Of a DNA stretch of 64,000 nucleotides, positions 18,254-26,984 are shown one piece after another. The notes below the pieces were generated by a model that was not told the DNA's origin, searched no databases, and saw only the letters and a list, made by a program, of their open reading frames with translations. The stretch comes from Serratia sp. DD3 (GTDB taxonomy: Bacteria > Pseudomonadota > Gammaproteobacteria > Enterobacterales > Enterobacteriaceae), in NCBI RefSeq assembly GCF_000496755.2, contig NZ_AYKS02000093.1, forward strand, positions 1 through 64,000, given 5' to 3'. Every line of letters starts with the position of its first letter. The stretch's first letter is position 1. Made by a program: the position numbers and the translations under genes.

Positions 18254-19402
18254 ATGTTGTCTCCGAGTTCCAGGTTAACTCCGCGTCAGGTGGTGGTGAT
18301 AGCACCACCTGGCAGCCGACGAGTCACTGCACTGCAAAATACCCTCTCCAGGCTAAACTGGCCGGCTGCGCGAGTGATCAGTTATGCGCAGGTCATGCAG
18401 GATGGTGCTGCACTGGCACGCCAATGGGAACCCAATGTCATTTTGCGGTTGGACTCGCCAGGGGAAGACCTGGCAACCGAGCGCTTATTGCTCGCGTTGG
18501 GGACGCAGGATCAGGGGGATTTATCGATAGCTCAGCTTGCGGCGTTGGATCTGGAACAGGGGCGGTTGATGCCGACTCGGCAGTGGTATCGTGGTTTTGG
18601 CCGCTTTCTGCACCATCGTTTACCGCCCATCGCGCACTTCCCTGGTCAATTTACCTGGCAACCGGATCAGGTCTTGGCGATGTTTGATAAGCGGGTGACA
18701 CAACAACGTTTTGTTCAAGCGGGCCTCCCGGTGCCTAAAGCGTTGGCGGAATGTGACAGTTATGAGCAGTTGCGCAGCAATATGGTAGCGAGTGGCTGCC
18801 GCAGAGTCTTTATCAAACTGGCTCATGGCAGCAGCGCTTCTGGTACCGTCGCCCTGCAGGTCGGGCGGAAAGGGCTACTGGCATCAACGACCGTTTATAT
18901 GGAAAGCGTCGCCGGGGAACTCAGGTTGTATAACTCCCGCAAACAACGCCACTATCGGGATGAGCGCCAAGTAGCAGGTTTAATAGACGGTTTACTGCGC
19001 CACCATCCGTTGCAGATTGAACGTTGGCTACCCAAGATGGGCATGGAAAACCAAGCCATGGATCTCCGTGTGGTGGTCACCGCCGGTAAGGCAACGCACA
19101 CGCTGGTCAGGCTAGGGCGTGGTTGTATGACCAATCTGCACCTGGGGGGGGAGCGCGGTAATCTTGACCAGTTAATCGCCCGTTTGGGTGAAGAGCGCTA
19201 TCGCGAGGTGTTGACTCTGGCTGAACGAGGAGCCGCTTGTTTTCCTGGCGCACTCTATGCTGGCCTGGACATCTTAATCACCACTTCCGGGCAGGCGGTG
19301 TTGTTAGAGGCTAATGCCTTCGGTGACTATCACCGCCAAGTGCTATACCGTGGGCTGGATACCTATGCCACTCAACTGTTGGCGCTGCAGGAACCGCTGT
19401 AA
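18254..19402 (+). CDS. STM4014-family ATP-grasp protein
   Basis: This 382-residue protein has an ATP-grasp fold of the RimK-like type. Nucleotide-binding features are visible: RVFIKLAHGSSASGTVAL (about 185-202), the DLRVVVTAGKATHTLVRLG segment with a basic charge pattern, a small glycine-rich GGERGN loop and the Mg-binding LYAGLDILI...VLLEANAFGDYH end. Such enzymes join a carboxylate to an amine or thiol using ATP. It starts 8 nt after STM4015 and its stop overlaps the next ATG (TAATG). The substrate is unknown; a peptide or amino-acid ligation step is inference from the fold. Confidence 0.85.
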   Translation: MLSPSSRLTPRQVVVIAPPGSRRVTALQNTLSRLNWPAARVISYAQVMQDGAALARQWEPNVILRLDSPGEDLATERLLLALGTQDQGDLSIAQLAALDLEQGRLMPTRQWYRGFGRFLHHRLPPIAHFPGQFTWQPDQVLAMFDKRVTQQRFVQAGLPVPKALAECDSYEQLRSNMVASGCRRVFIKLAHGSSASGTVALQVGRKGLLASTTVYMESVAGELRLYNSRKQRHYRDERQVAGLIDGLLRHHPLQIERWLPKMGMENQAMDLRVVVTAGKATHTLVRLGRGCMTNLHLGGERGNLDQLIARLGEERYREVLTLAERGAACFPGALYAGLDILITTSGQAVLLEANAFGDYHRQVLYRGLDTYATQLLALQEPL

Positions 19403-20184
19403 TGAAAGACCTTATCGGTAGCCACGACATCCTGTTCATCACGCTTGATAGTTTGAGGTTTGATGTCGCACAGCAGGCCCATCATGCTGGAGAAACCCCG
19501 GCGATCAGCCGTTATTTACCCGCTCAGGGTTGGCAGAAGCGTCATGCTCCAGGCACCTTTACCTACCCGTCTCACCAAGCCTTTTTTGCCGGGTTCTTAC
19601 CGACCCCCTGTGAGCCGGGTAAACATCACCGCTTATTTGCAGCGCAATTTTCTGGGTCAACAACCACCCATGCAACGACCTTCACTTTTGATGAAGCAGA
19701 CTTACCGGCGGCCTTGAGCTCGCGTGGCTACCATACCGTTTGTATTGGTGGTGTGGGTTTCTTTAATATGCGTCCACCGCTTGGCACCCAATTCCCAGCG
19801 CTATTTCAGGAGGCTTACTGGAACCCTGGAATGGGCCCCAGTAGCCGTCAATCGACCCAACGGCAGGTCAGCAAGGCGTTAAACGTTCTCCAGACGCTAC
19901 CACCGCACCAGCCCCTGCTGTTATTTATCAATGTCAGTGCGACCCATAAACCGACGCATATCTTTAGTGATGTCACGCGGGATTCGTTGGCTACGCAAAG
20001 AGCAGCATTGTCCTATGCCGATGCTCATCTGGGCCGGTTGTTCGCCACCATGGCACTACGCCGCCCCACGCTGGTGATCCTATGTGCTGATCACGGTGAG
20101 GCATTTGGCGAAGATGGATTCTTCGGCCATCGTCTGGCTCATCCCACGGTGTGGGAAGTGCCCTATGCACAGTTTATTTTGTAG
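19402..20184 (+). CDS. STM4013-family sulfatase-like (alkaline phosphatase superfamily) enzyme
   Basis: This 260-residue protein of the alkaline phosphatase/sulfatase superfamily is shorter than secreted sulfatases and has no signal peptide, so it is probably cytoplasmic. Metal-site residues are visible in FITLDSLRFD (D16) and CADHGEAFGEDGFFGH (D230, H231, H243). The candidate nucleophile is a Thr in GTFTYPSHQ (T52 or T54); there is no C/S-x-P-x-R formylglycine signature, which argues for phosphoester rather than sulfate-ester chemistry. The ATG overlaps the preceding stop, implying translational coupling within the operon. The substrate is unknown. Confidence 0.85.
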   Translation: MKDLIGSHDILFITLDSLRFDVAQQAHHAGETPAISRYLPAQGWQKRHAPGTFTYPSHQAFFAGFLPTPCEPGKHHRLFAAQFSGSTTTHATTFTFDEADLPAALSSRGYHTVCIGGVGFFNMRPPLGTQFPALFQEAYWNPGMGPSSRQSTQRQVSKALNVLQTLPPHQPLLLFINVSATHKPTHIFSDVTRDSLATQRAALSYADAHLGRLFATMALRRPTLVILCADHGEAFGEDGFFGHRLAHPTVWEVPYAQFIL

Positions 20185-20192
20185 GATATGTC

Positions 20193-21503
20193 ATGTCGTC
20201 AACTAACCTTCCACTGTTAGATTCACCTTATCACTCATACACCTATGCCTATCCGCATAAAACCGCCTATCGGCCGTTTAGCCCACGTTCACTGAGTGAT
20301 GTATGGCAAGAACAAAATAAACAGGCGCTGTTTTTATATCTTCATATTCCCTTTTGCGAAATGCGTTGTGATTTCTGCAATCTGTTTACCACGGTCAATG
20401 CCTCTTCAACCATAGAGACTGAGTACTTAAACGCCCTTGAGCGCCAAGCTCGGCAGACCAAGCAATCACTCGGTGACATGAAAGTGGTCCAATTGGCCAT
20501 TGGTGGCGGAACACCGACTTATCTCAAACCCGCCGAATTGGAAAGAGTGTATCGGATAATCGATATCTTTAACGTCGATTATCCCCGCGTTCCTGCCAGT
20601 GTTGAAGTCAGCCCGGCAACGGCAACAGCCGATCGGTTGCATATTTTAGCCGCGCACCACACCCAAAGAGTGAGTATCGGCGTACAAAGCTTTGTGGAAA
20701 GTGAAGTGAAAAGCGTCGGCCGCCCACAGCGCAATGCGAAAGTATTTCGTGCCCTAGAGGCTATTCGCCACAGCGGCATTCCGGTGTTGAATATCGATCT
20801 TATTTACGGTTTGGCTTATCAAACCCCACAAAGCTGGTTGTTGTCGCTACAAACTGCGCTGGAGTTTCAACCCGAGGAGCTATTTCTTTACCCGCTGTAC
20901 GTTAGGCCGCTGACGGGTATCGGACTGTCCGGCAAGTCCTGGGATGATGAGCGTTTTGAGCTTTATCAGCGTGGGCGGGACTATTTGCTGGCGCACGGTT
21001 ATCAGCAGGTCAGTATGCGCATGTTCCGCCGTTCCGCTAGCCTCGCCGGACAAGGGGAGTATTGCTGCCAGAATGACGGTATGCTCGGGTTGGGTTGCGG
21101 AGCCCGTTCCTATACCCATGAACTGCACTACTCCAGCGAATACGCCGTGGGGCAGGAGAGCGTCAAGTCGATCCTGCAAGATTATATCCGCCGCAGCCCG
21201 CAAGATTTTGCCAAGGTCAACTACGGTTTCCAACTTAATCAAGATAACCAACAACGACGGTTTATTATTCAAAGCTTGCTGCACAGCAGTGGGTTGTCGT
21301 TTCCACTGTATCAGCAACGTTTCCACAGTGATCCCCTGCAAGATTATCCTCAACTACAGTCACTGTTTGCTGCTGGTTTGGCACAACAGACCGATAAGCG
21401 CATCACGCTGACCGCACAAGGGTTGGCTTATTCAGACGCCATCGGCCCTTGGTTGTATGCCGATGAGGTCGTCAACCAGATGTCCAGCTATAAGTTAAGC
21501 TGA
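20193..21503 (+). CDS. STM4012-family radical SAM protein (HemN-like)
   Basis: This 436-residue radical SAM enzyme resembles HemN/HemW. The 4Fe-4S/SAM motif is C55-x3-C59-x2-C62 in PFCEMRCDFCNLF; the glycine-rich GGGTPTYL segment and SVEVSP/RVSIGVQSF strands of the HemN-type barrel follow. A conserved second cysteine cluster (EYCCQNDGMLGLGCGA) near 300 may bind substrate. It is not expected to be the genomic HemN, because it belongs to a distinct family found in this operon. The ATG at 20193 is chosen for the AGGA that overlaps the previous stop. The reaction is unknown. Confidence 0.88.
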   Translation: MSSTNLPLLDSPYHSYTYAYPHKTAYRPFSPRSLSDVWQEQNKQALFLYLHIPFCEMRCDFCNLFTTVNASSTIETEYLNALERQARQTKQSLGDMKVVQLAIGGGTPTYLKPAELERVYRIIDIFNVDYPRVPASVEVSPATATADRLHILAAHHTQRVSIGVQSFVESEVKSVGRPQRNAKVFRALEAIRHSGIPVLNIDLIYGLAYQTPQSWLLSLQTALEFQPEELFLYPLYVRPLTGIGLSGKSWDDERFELYQRGRDYLLAHGYQQVSMRMFRRSASLAGQGEYCCQNDGMLGLGCGARSYTHELHYSSEYAVGQESVKSILQDYIRRSPQDFAKVNYGFQLNQDNQQRRFIIQSLLHSSGLSFPLYQQRFHSDPLQDYPQLQSLFAAGLAQQTDKRITLTAQGLAYSDAIGPWLYADEVVNQMSSYKLS

Positions 21504-21505
21504 TC

Positions 21506-22378
21506 ATGCGTTCCCTTACTGTCTTGTACCGGGGTGTTTTAAGCAGCTGTAATTACGGTTGTGGCTACTGCCCATTTGCCAAACACCTGGAGAGCGCAGC
21601 TGAACGGCAAGCAGATCACGCCTCGTTGTTGCGCTTTACCCAATGGGCGCAGCAGCAGAGTGACTTGGCACTTAAGCTGTTTTTTACCCCCTGGGGTGAA
21701 GCGCTAGTGCGCAAACATTACCAGCAGGCGCTCATCACATTAAGCCAGACAGCACACATCGAAAAAGTGGTGTTTCAAACCAACCTGAGTGGTCGATTGG
21801 ATTTTTTGCAGGAAGCAGAAAGGAATAAAGTCGCCTTATGGGTGACCTATCATCCTGGCGAGGTGACGCTCGCGGATTTTTTGCGTCAAATAACTGACCT
21901 GATGGCCTACCAAGTGCGCTTTAGTGTCGGTGTTGTCGGCAAACCGTCCCACTTTGCAGCAATAACCGCCTTGCGGGCCGCATTACCGCAAGAGGTCTAC
22001 TTATGGGTGAATGCCTATCGCAATGGGTCACGGTTGTATCCCTATCAGCCGGAGCAGCTTGCCTTTCTCAACCAGATAGACCCGCTGTTCAATATCAATG
22101 CGCAAGATTATCCGAGCCGTGGTAAAGCTTGTCTCACCGGGGAGCAGGTCATCAGCGTCGATCAGGACGGGACCATTCGTCGCTGCCACTTTATTGATAA
22201 ACAGCTGGGGAATATCTATCAGGAAAACTACCGGGAAGTGTTGAAGCCTCGCCCTTGTTCACGCACACAGTGTTATTGCCATATCGGTTATGTCCATATG
22301 CCAGAACGGCAACTCTACCCGCTGTTTAACAATGGCATCCTGGAGAGGATCCCCCTAGCCGTGCTAAGCGAAAAGTAA
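21506..22378 (+). CDS. STM4011-family radical SAM protein
   Basis: This 290-residue radical SAM enzyme has C15-x3-C19-x2-C22 (SSCNYGCGYC) near the N-terminus. A SPASM-like C-terminal cysteine set follows (KACLTG..., RRCHFIDKQLGNIY, PCSRTQCYCHIG), which should hold an auxiliary Fe-S cluster as in enzymes that modify peptides or carbohydrates. It begins 2 nt after STM4012 and closes the operon. Together with the ATP-grasp and phosphatase-fold partners it points to a modification pathway for an unknown substrate; that is inference. Confidence 0.88.
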   Translation: MRSLTVLYRGVLSSCNYGCGYCPFAKHLESAAERQADHASLLRFTQWAQQQSDLALKLFFTPWGEALVRKHYQQALITLSQTAHIEKVVFQTNLSGRLDFLQEAERNKVALWVTYHPGEVTLADFLRQITDLMAYQVRFSVGVVGKPSHFAAITALRAALPQEVYLWVNAYRNGSRLYPYQPEQLAFLNQIDPLFNINAQDYPSRGKACLTGEQVISVDQDGTIRRCHFIDKQLGNIYQENYREVLKPRPCSRTQCYCHIGYVHMPERQLYPLFNNGILERIPLAVLSEK

Positions 22379-22433
22379 CACCGATGATTGCTTGAGCTGG
22401 AATATTTTATCGGGAGTGCCAAAACACGGTTTT

Positions 22434-22449
22434 TGTGAATCACGTCACC
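22434..22449. promoter_or_regulatory. Candidate CRP site upstream of btsT
   Basis: TGTGAATCACGTCACC matches TGTGA-N6-TCACA at 9 of 10 core positions. It lies 274 bp before the btsT start; E. coli btsT is reported to respond to cAMP-CRP as well as BtsR. The rest of the gap 22379-22722 shows no gene. Confidence 0.45.
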
Positions 22450-22722
22450 CTTTGGCCCTTGGCTCCCCGTGGCTGGTAACAACAGCAAAAACCACTCACT
22501 GGGCCATTCCAACCGCTCACCCGCTTATTAAACCGCTGACTGAAATTAAGATGTATTCACTTCCCTAGTGCAGTGATGATGAGCTGTTCCTAAACCTGCC
22601 CCTGACCAGGGGGAAGACGTTACACCCAATGTCCGCCAACAGGCCTGTCATTCTTGCCTGAAACATCTAATAACCGGACTTATCACTCACTATTTATTGC
22701 AGACTGGAATAAGGATACCTCA

Positions 22723-24876
22723 ATGAAACGCGAGGGAATTTTGAAACATCTCCCATGGATGTTGCTGGGAATACTCGGGGCAGGTTGCCTGGGTGTTGTC
22801 GCATTACGCCGGGGAGAAAGTATTAGTGCATTATGGATTATCGTTGCTTCGGTAGCGGTCTATCTGGTGGCTTATCGCTACTATAGCCTGTATATCGCCA
22901 CCAAAGTGATGCGCTTGGATGCCACCCGTGCGACACCTGCGGTGGTGAATAACGATGGCCTGAACTACGTACCGACCAATAAAAACGTGCTGTTCGGTCA
23001 CCACTTTGCGGCCATCGCCGGTGCCGGACCACTGGTTGGCCCCGTATTGGCAGCACAGGTGGGCTACTTGCCTGGTACCCTGTGGCTATTAGCCGGTGTG
23101 GTACTGGCGGGTGCGGTACAGGACTTTATGGTGCTGTTTATCTCCTCACGCCGCAACGGCGCCTCTCTTGGCGAGATCATTAAAAAGGAAATGGGCCCGG
23201 TCCCAGGCAGTATTGCGCTATTTGGCTGCTTCCTGATTATGATCATCATCCTGGCGGTGCTGGCGTTGATCGTGGTAAAAGCCCTGGCAGAAAGCCCATG
23301 GGGGGTATTCACCGTCTGTTCTACCGTGCCAATCGCGCTGTTTATGGGCATTTACATGCGCTACCTGCGCCCTGGCCGGGTGGGTGAAGTCTCTGTTATC
23401 GGCATCGTGCTGTTGATTGCATCCATCTGGTTTGGTGGGGTCATTGCCCACGACCCATACTGGGGCCCAGCGCTGACCTTTAAAGACACCACCATCACCT
23501 TTACGCTGATTGGTTATGCCTTTATCTCTGCCCTGCTGCCAGTATGGTTAATTCTGGCACCACGCGATTACCTGGCAACCTTCCTGAAAATCGGTGTTAT
23601 CGTCGGGCTGGCGGTCGGTATTGTGATCCTCAACCCTGAGCTGAAAATGCCTGCGGTAACGCAATTCGTTGATGGCACCGGTCCGGTATGGAAAGGGACC
23701 CTGTTCCCATTCCTGTTTATTACCATTGCCTGTGGTGCCGTTTCCGGCTTCCACGCATTGATCGCCTCCGGGACCACACCAAAATTGCTGGCCAACGAAA
23801 TCGATTCCCGTTTTATCGGTTACGGTGCCATGCTGATGGAATCCTTCGTGGCTATTATGGCACTGGTCGCCGCTTCGATTATCGAACCGGGCTTGTACTT
23901 TGCCATGAACACCCCACCAGCAGCGCTGGGCATCACCATGCCTGACCTGCACCGCCTGGGTACCGCAGATGCGCCAATGATTATGGCCTCTTTGCGTGAT
24001 GTGTCTGCACATGCTGCGGCCACCATCAGCTCCTGGGGCTTTGTCATCACCCCTGAGCAGATCCTGCAAACCGCTGTAGACATTGGTGAACCTTCTATTC
24101 TGAACCGTGCAGGTGGCGCGCCAACACTGGCAGTCGGTATTGCTCACGTGTTCCACCAAGTGATTCCGGGTGCCAACATGGGCTTCTGGTACCACTTCGG
24201 TATTCTGTTTGAAGCGCTGTTTATCCTTACCGCGCTGGATGCAGGTACCCGTGCTGGACGCTTTATGATGCAAGACCTGTTGGGGAATTTCTTACCTTTC
24301 CTGAAGAAAACCGACTCACTGGTTGCTGGTATTGTCGGTACCGCAGGTTGTGTTGGCTTGTGGGGTTACCTGCTGTATCAAGGTGTGGTGGATCCACTGG
24401 GCGGTGTTAAGAGCCTGTGGCCGCTGTTCGGCATCTCTAACCAGATGTTGGCTACCGTGGCGTTGGTCTTGGGTACTGTAGTGCTGATCAAGATGAAGCG
24501 TGCCAAGTATATTTGGGTTACGGTGATCCCTGCAGCCTGGTTGCTGATCGTTACTACTTATGCGCTGGGTCTGAAACTGTTCAGTGATAATCCAAAACTG
24601 GAAGGTTTCCTCTTCTTGGCTAAAGAGTACAAGCGCAAAATCGCCGAAGGTGGCGCTGACCTGACGGTAAAACAGATTGCCGATATGAACCATATCGTGA
24701 TAAACAACTACACCAACGCGGGCTTGAGCATTCTGTTCCTGTTGGTGGTTTACAGTATCTTGGTTTATGGCATCAAAACCGCCATCGCGGCGCACAAAAA
24801 TCCGAACCGTACCGACCAGGAAACGCCTTATGTGCCGATCCCAGAAGGTGGCGTGAAAATTTCTTCGCACCACTGA
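22723..24876 (+). CDS. btsT: Pyruvate/proton symporter BtsT (CstA family)
   Basis: This inner-membrane transporter of the CstA family has 717 residues and about 16-18 hydrophobic segments. It matches E. coli BtsT (YjiY) rather than CstA: the C-terminal tail ETPYVPIPEGGVKISSHH is nearly identical and the N-terminus ILKHLPWMLLGI corresponds. Family landmarks include FGHHFAAIAGAGPLVGPVLAAQ and GAVSGFHALI. The ATG at 22723 is chosen for the AAGGA upstream and by homology. It is followed by yjiX and yjiA, as in E. coli. In E. coli it is induced by the BtsSR system sensing pyruvate; no btsSR genes are in this window. Confidence 0.95.
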   Translation: MKREGILKHLPWMLLGILGAGCLGVVALRRGESISALWIIVASVAVYLVAYRYYSLYIATKVMRLDATRATPAVVNNDGLNYVPTNKNVLFGHHFAAIAGAGPLVGPVLAAQVGYLPGTLWLLAGVVLAGAVQDFMVLFISSRRNGASLGEIIKKEMGPVPGSIALFGCFLIMIIILAVLALIVVKALAESPWGVFTVCSTVPIALFMGIYMRYLRPGRVGEVSVIGIVLLIASIWFGGVIAHDPYWGPALTFKDTTITFTLIGYAFISALLPVWLILAPRDYLATFLKIGVIVGLAVGIVILNPELKMPAVTQFVDGTGPVWKGTLFPFLFITIACGAVSGFHALIASGTTPKLLANEIDSRFIGYGAMLMESFVAIMALVAASIIEPGLYFAMNTPPAALGITMPDLHRLGTADAPMIMASLRDVSAHAAATISSWGFVITPEQILQTAVDIGEPSILNRAGGAPTLAVGIAHVFHQVIPGANMGFWYHFGILFEALFILTALDAGTRAGRFMMQDLLGNFLPFLKKTDSLVAGIVGTAGCVGLWGYLLYQGVVDPLGGVKSLWPLFGISNQMLATVALVLGTVVLIKMKRAKYIWVTVIPAAWLLIVTTYALGLKLFSDNPKLEGFLFLAKEYKRKIAEGGADLTVKQIADMNHIVINNYTNAGLSILFLLVVYSILVYGIKTAIAAHKNPNRTDQETPYVPIPEGGVKISSHH

Positions 24877-24918
24877 TAATGATTTAAACGATACCCGATA
24901 GCATAAACATTAATTACG

Positions 24919-24957
24919 CCCCGTTTGTCCTGACCGCCATGGTTAGGGTAAATGGGG
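24919..24957 (+). terminator. Long hairpin between btsT and yjiX
   Basis: Outer stem CCCCGTTT / AAATGGGG and inner stem CCTGACC / GGTTAGG (with G-U pairs in RNA) enclose a 5-nt loop. No T-run follows, so it is more likely an mRNA stability or processing element that lowers yjiX-yjiA expression relative to btsT. Confidence 0.5.
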
Positions 24958-24996
24958 TATCATCAATGCGTCGGGTATTTTTTGTGGAGCTAACTC

Positions 24997-25200
24997 ATGT
25001 TCGGAAACCTCGGCCAGGCGGGTAAATATCTCGGCCAGGCAGCACGTATGTTAATTGGTGTGCCTGACTACGATACCTACGTCCAGCATATGAAAGACAA
25101 CCACCCAGACAAGCCGGCGATGACCTATGAGGAGTTCTTCCGTGAACGCCAAGATGCTCGCTACGGGGGTGATGGCAAAGGCGGTATGCGCTGCTGCTAA
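24997..25200 (+). CDS. yjiX: YbdD/YjiX family small protein
   Basis: This 67-residue soluble protein of the YbdD/YjiX family is a constant companion of CstA/BtsT transporters. It contains the family core [21 protein letters not shown] and [14 protein letters not shown] and ends in a CC pair. Its biochemical role is not known to me; a transport-accessory role is inferred from linkage. It has a good SD (GGAGC) 8 nt upstream of the ATG and lies between btsT and yjiA. Confidence 0.93.
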   Translation: MFGNLGQAGKYLGQAARMLIGVPDYDTYVQHMKDNHPDKPAMTYEEFFRERQDARYGGDGKGGMRCC

Positions 25201-25224
25201 CCCAGTGAGTCAAAAGGACCCATC

Positions 25225-26187
25225 ATGAAACCCATCGCAGTCACCATCCTGACTGGTTTTTTAGGCGCGGGTAAAACTACCCTGTTACGCCACATTCTGA
25301 ATGAAAATCACGGTTACCAGATTGCGGTTATCGAAAATGAATTCGGTGAAGTGCCGATTGATAACGCACTGATTGGCGACCGCGCCAGCCGCATTACCAC
25401 ACTGAGCAACGGTTGTATCTGCTGCAGTAAAGCCAACGAACTGGCAGATGCCCTGCTGGATCTGCTTGATGGTGTCGACCAAGGCAAATTGACGTTTGAC
25501 CGGCTGATCATTGAATGCACCGGCATGGCCGACCCAGGGCCGATCACCCAAACGTTCTTCTCGCACCCGGTTATCTGCCAACGCTTCCTGTTAGATGGCA
25601 TTATCACGCTGGTGGATGCAGTACATGCCGATCAACAGCTTAACCAGTTCACTATTTCACAAGCGCAAGTCGGCTATGCAGACCGCATTCTGCTGACCAA
25701 AACCGATGTAGCGACAGATAACGACGCACTGATCCAGCGCTTACAGTTAATGAACGCCCGTGCGCCTATTTATAAAGCCACCCACGGTGACATTGACCTC
25801 AGCCTACTGTTCGACATTGAAGGTTTTGTGCTAAATGACAAACTTAATGTCACCCCGCCAACCCCACTGTTCCGCCGTATTCCGCAACCACAAAACAATA
25901 TTCAATCGATTGTGGTGTATCACCAGCAACCGCTGGAGCTGATGCAGGTCTCCGAGGTGATGGAAGGTCTACTGCTCAAATTCGCCGATAATCTGCTGCG
26001 CTATAAAGGCATTTTGTCGATCAAAGATGAACCACGCCGCCTGCTATTTCAGGGCGTGCAACGTCTGTATAACGCGGATTGGGATCGTGAGTGGTTACCG
26101 GAAGAAGAGCGTAAAAGCACGCTGGTGTTTATCGGTATCGATTTGCCGGAAGAAGAGATCCGTGCCGGATTTGCCGCACTGGAGTGA
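25225..26187 (+). CDS. yjiA: CobW/COG0523-family GTPase YjiA
   Basis: This 320-residue cytoplasmic G3E-family GTPase has Walker A GFLGAGKTT (11-19), switch region ENEFGE (38-42 region), the metal-binding CxCC motif at C64-x-C66-C67 (GCICC), the G3 region ECTGMADPGP and the guanine-specificity LTKTD motif. The C-terminal CobW_C domain runs from about 215. Relatives are metallochaperones for zinc or cobalt; the E. coli protein binds transition metals. It has the SD AAAGGA at 9 nt and is last in the btsT-yjiX-yjiA unit. Confidence 0.95.
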   Translation: MKPIAVTILTGFLGAGKTTLLRHILNENHGYQIAVIENEFGEVPIDNALIGDRASRITTLSNGCICCSKANELADALLDLLDGVDQGKLTFDRLIIECTGMADPGPITQTFFSHPVICQRFLLDGIITLVDAVHADQQLNQFTISQAQVGYADRILLTKTDVATDNDALIQRLQLMNARAPIYKATHGDIDLSLLFDIEGFVLNDKLNVTPPTPLFRRIPQPQNNIQSIVVYHQQPLELMQVSEVMEGLLLKFADNLLRYKGILSIKDEPRRLLFQGVQRLYNADWDREWLPEEERKSTLVFIGIDLPEEEIRAGFAALE

Positions 26188-26262
26188 CCGTGTTGATTAT
26201 GTGTTGTTAAACACCATCCTGCTTTATCAGGCTTAAGTCACCCCATTACAACACTAGCTGTT

Positions 26263-26317
26263 GTCTCTCCGGTACATTATAGTAGCTAGAGGTAATACCA
26301 TTAAATACCGGAGAGAC
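26263..26317. promoter_or_regulatory. Operator of the toxin-antitoxin pair (12-bp inverted repeat)
   Basis: GTCTCTCCGGTA (26263-26274) and its exact inverse TACCGGAGAGAC (26306-26317) flank the likely promoter (TTGTCT ... TATAGT). The right arm overlaps the ribosome-binding site of the antitoxin gene, so bound antitoxin would block both transcription and translation. Confidence 0.65.
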
Positions 26318-26319
26318 CT

Positions 26320-26598
26320 ATGGCAACAGCGACATCCATCAAACTTGGCGATGACCTGAAAAATCGCCTCCAACATTTGGCGGAATCTCGTCGTCGTTCT
26401 GCGCACTGGCTGATGCGCGAGGCGATTACACAATATGTTGAACGTGAAGAGAAACGCGAAACCTATTTGCGTGATGCACAAAATGCCTGGGACGAATTCC
26501 AGAGAACAGGCCTTCACCTCACTCAGAAAGAGGCCGACGATTGGCTGGCACAATTGGAGGCAGGTCAGGATGTGGAGCCGCCGGAATGCCACAACTGA
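26320..26598 (+). CDS. CopG/ribbon-helix-helix antitoxin
   Basis: This 92-residue antitoxin has an N-terminal ribbon-helix-helix (SIKLGDDLKNRLQHLAESRRRSAHWLMREAI region, about 5-38) that should bind the inverted repeat upstream. An acidic C-terminal tail (DVEPPE) probably wraps the toxin. The gene overlaps the toxin gene by 13 nt, as is typical of such operons. The family is ParD/RelB-like by architecture; I cannot name a specific locus. Confidence 0.85.
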   Translation: MATATSIKLGDDLKNRLQHLAESRRRSAHWLMREAITQYVEREEKRETYLRDAQNAWDEFQRTGLHLTQKEADDWLAQLEAGQDVEPPECHN

Positions 26599-26879
26599 AC
26601 TGGACACCGCAAGCGCTGTCTGATCTTCAGCGTCTATACCGCTTTCTGGCCCTCAAGGATATAAATGCAGCGCGCAATGCTATCCGTGAGATCCGCCGAA
26701 GCGTAAAAATTCTGACTTACCAACCAGCATCTGGGCGGCCTGTAGTGGAGCTTTCGCCTTTATACCGTGAATGGCCGATAAACTTCGGCAATAGCGGTTA
26801 TGTGGTGCTCTACCGTTTTGATGAGGATGACGTCACCCTTCTTACCATTCGCCATCAGAAAGAAGCTGGCTGGTCATAA
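26586..26879 (+). CDS. ParE/RelE-superfamily toxin
   Basis: This 97-residue toxin of the ParE/RelE fold has the N-terminal LNWTPQALSDLQRLYRFLALKD helices and the C-terminal strands YVVLYRFDEDDVTLLTIRHQKEAGW, where R and H of the IRHQ motif match the family. The ATG at 26586 lies inside the antitoxin gene with GGAGCCGCC upstream. It may poison gyrase (ParE-like) or cleave mRNA (RelE-like); the IRHQREAGW-type end fits ParE better. Confidence 0.85.
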   Translation: MPQLNWTPQALSDLQRLYRFLALKDINAARNAIREIRRSVKILTYQPASGRPVVELSPLYREWPINFGNSGYVVLYRFDEDDVTLLTIRHQKEAGWS

Positions 26880-26984
26880 ATGGCAGCACCGCCGGATAAG
26901 ACAAGCCGTTGTACTCGGTATCTACAACAATAAAAAAAATATATAGTTTGTTCTCTTCTGATAAATTTTAAAGGACGCTAAGTT

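Noticed and set aside
23548..24873. Long minus-strand frames inside btsT
   Set aside because: They are antisense shadows of a strongly conserved transporter gene and have poor composition (many His, Gln, Arg).
22723..24876. Calling the peptide transporter-like gene cstA
   Set aside because: The C-terminal tail and the yjiX-yjiA neighbours fit BtsT (YjiY) better than CstA.
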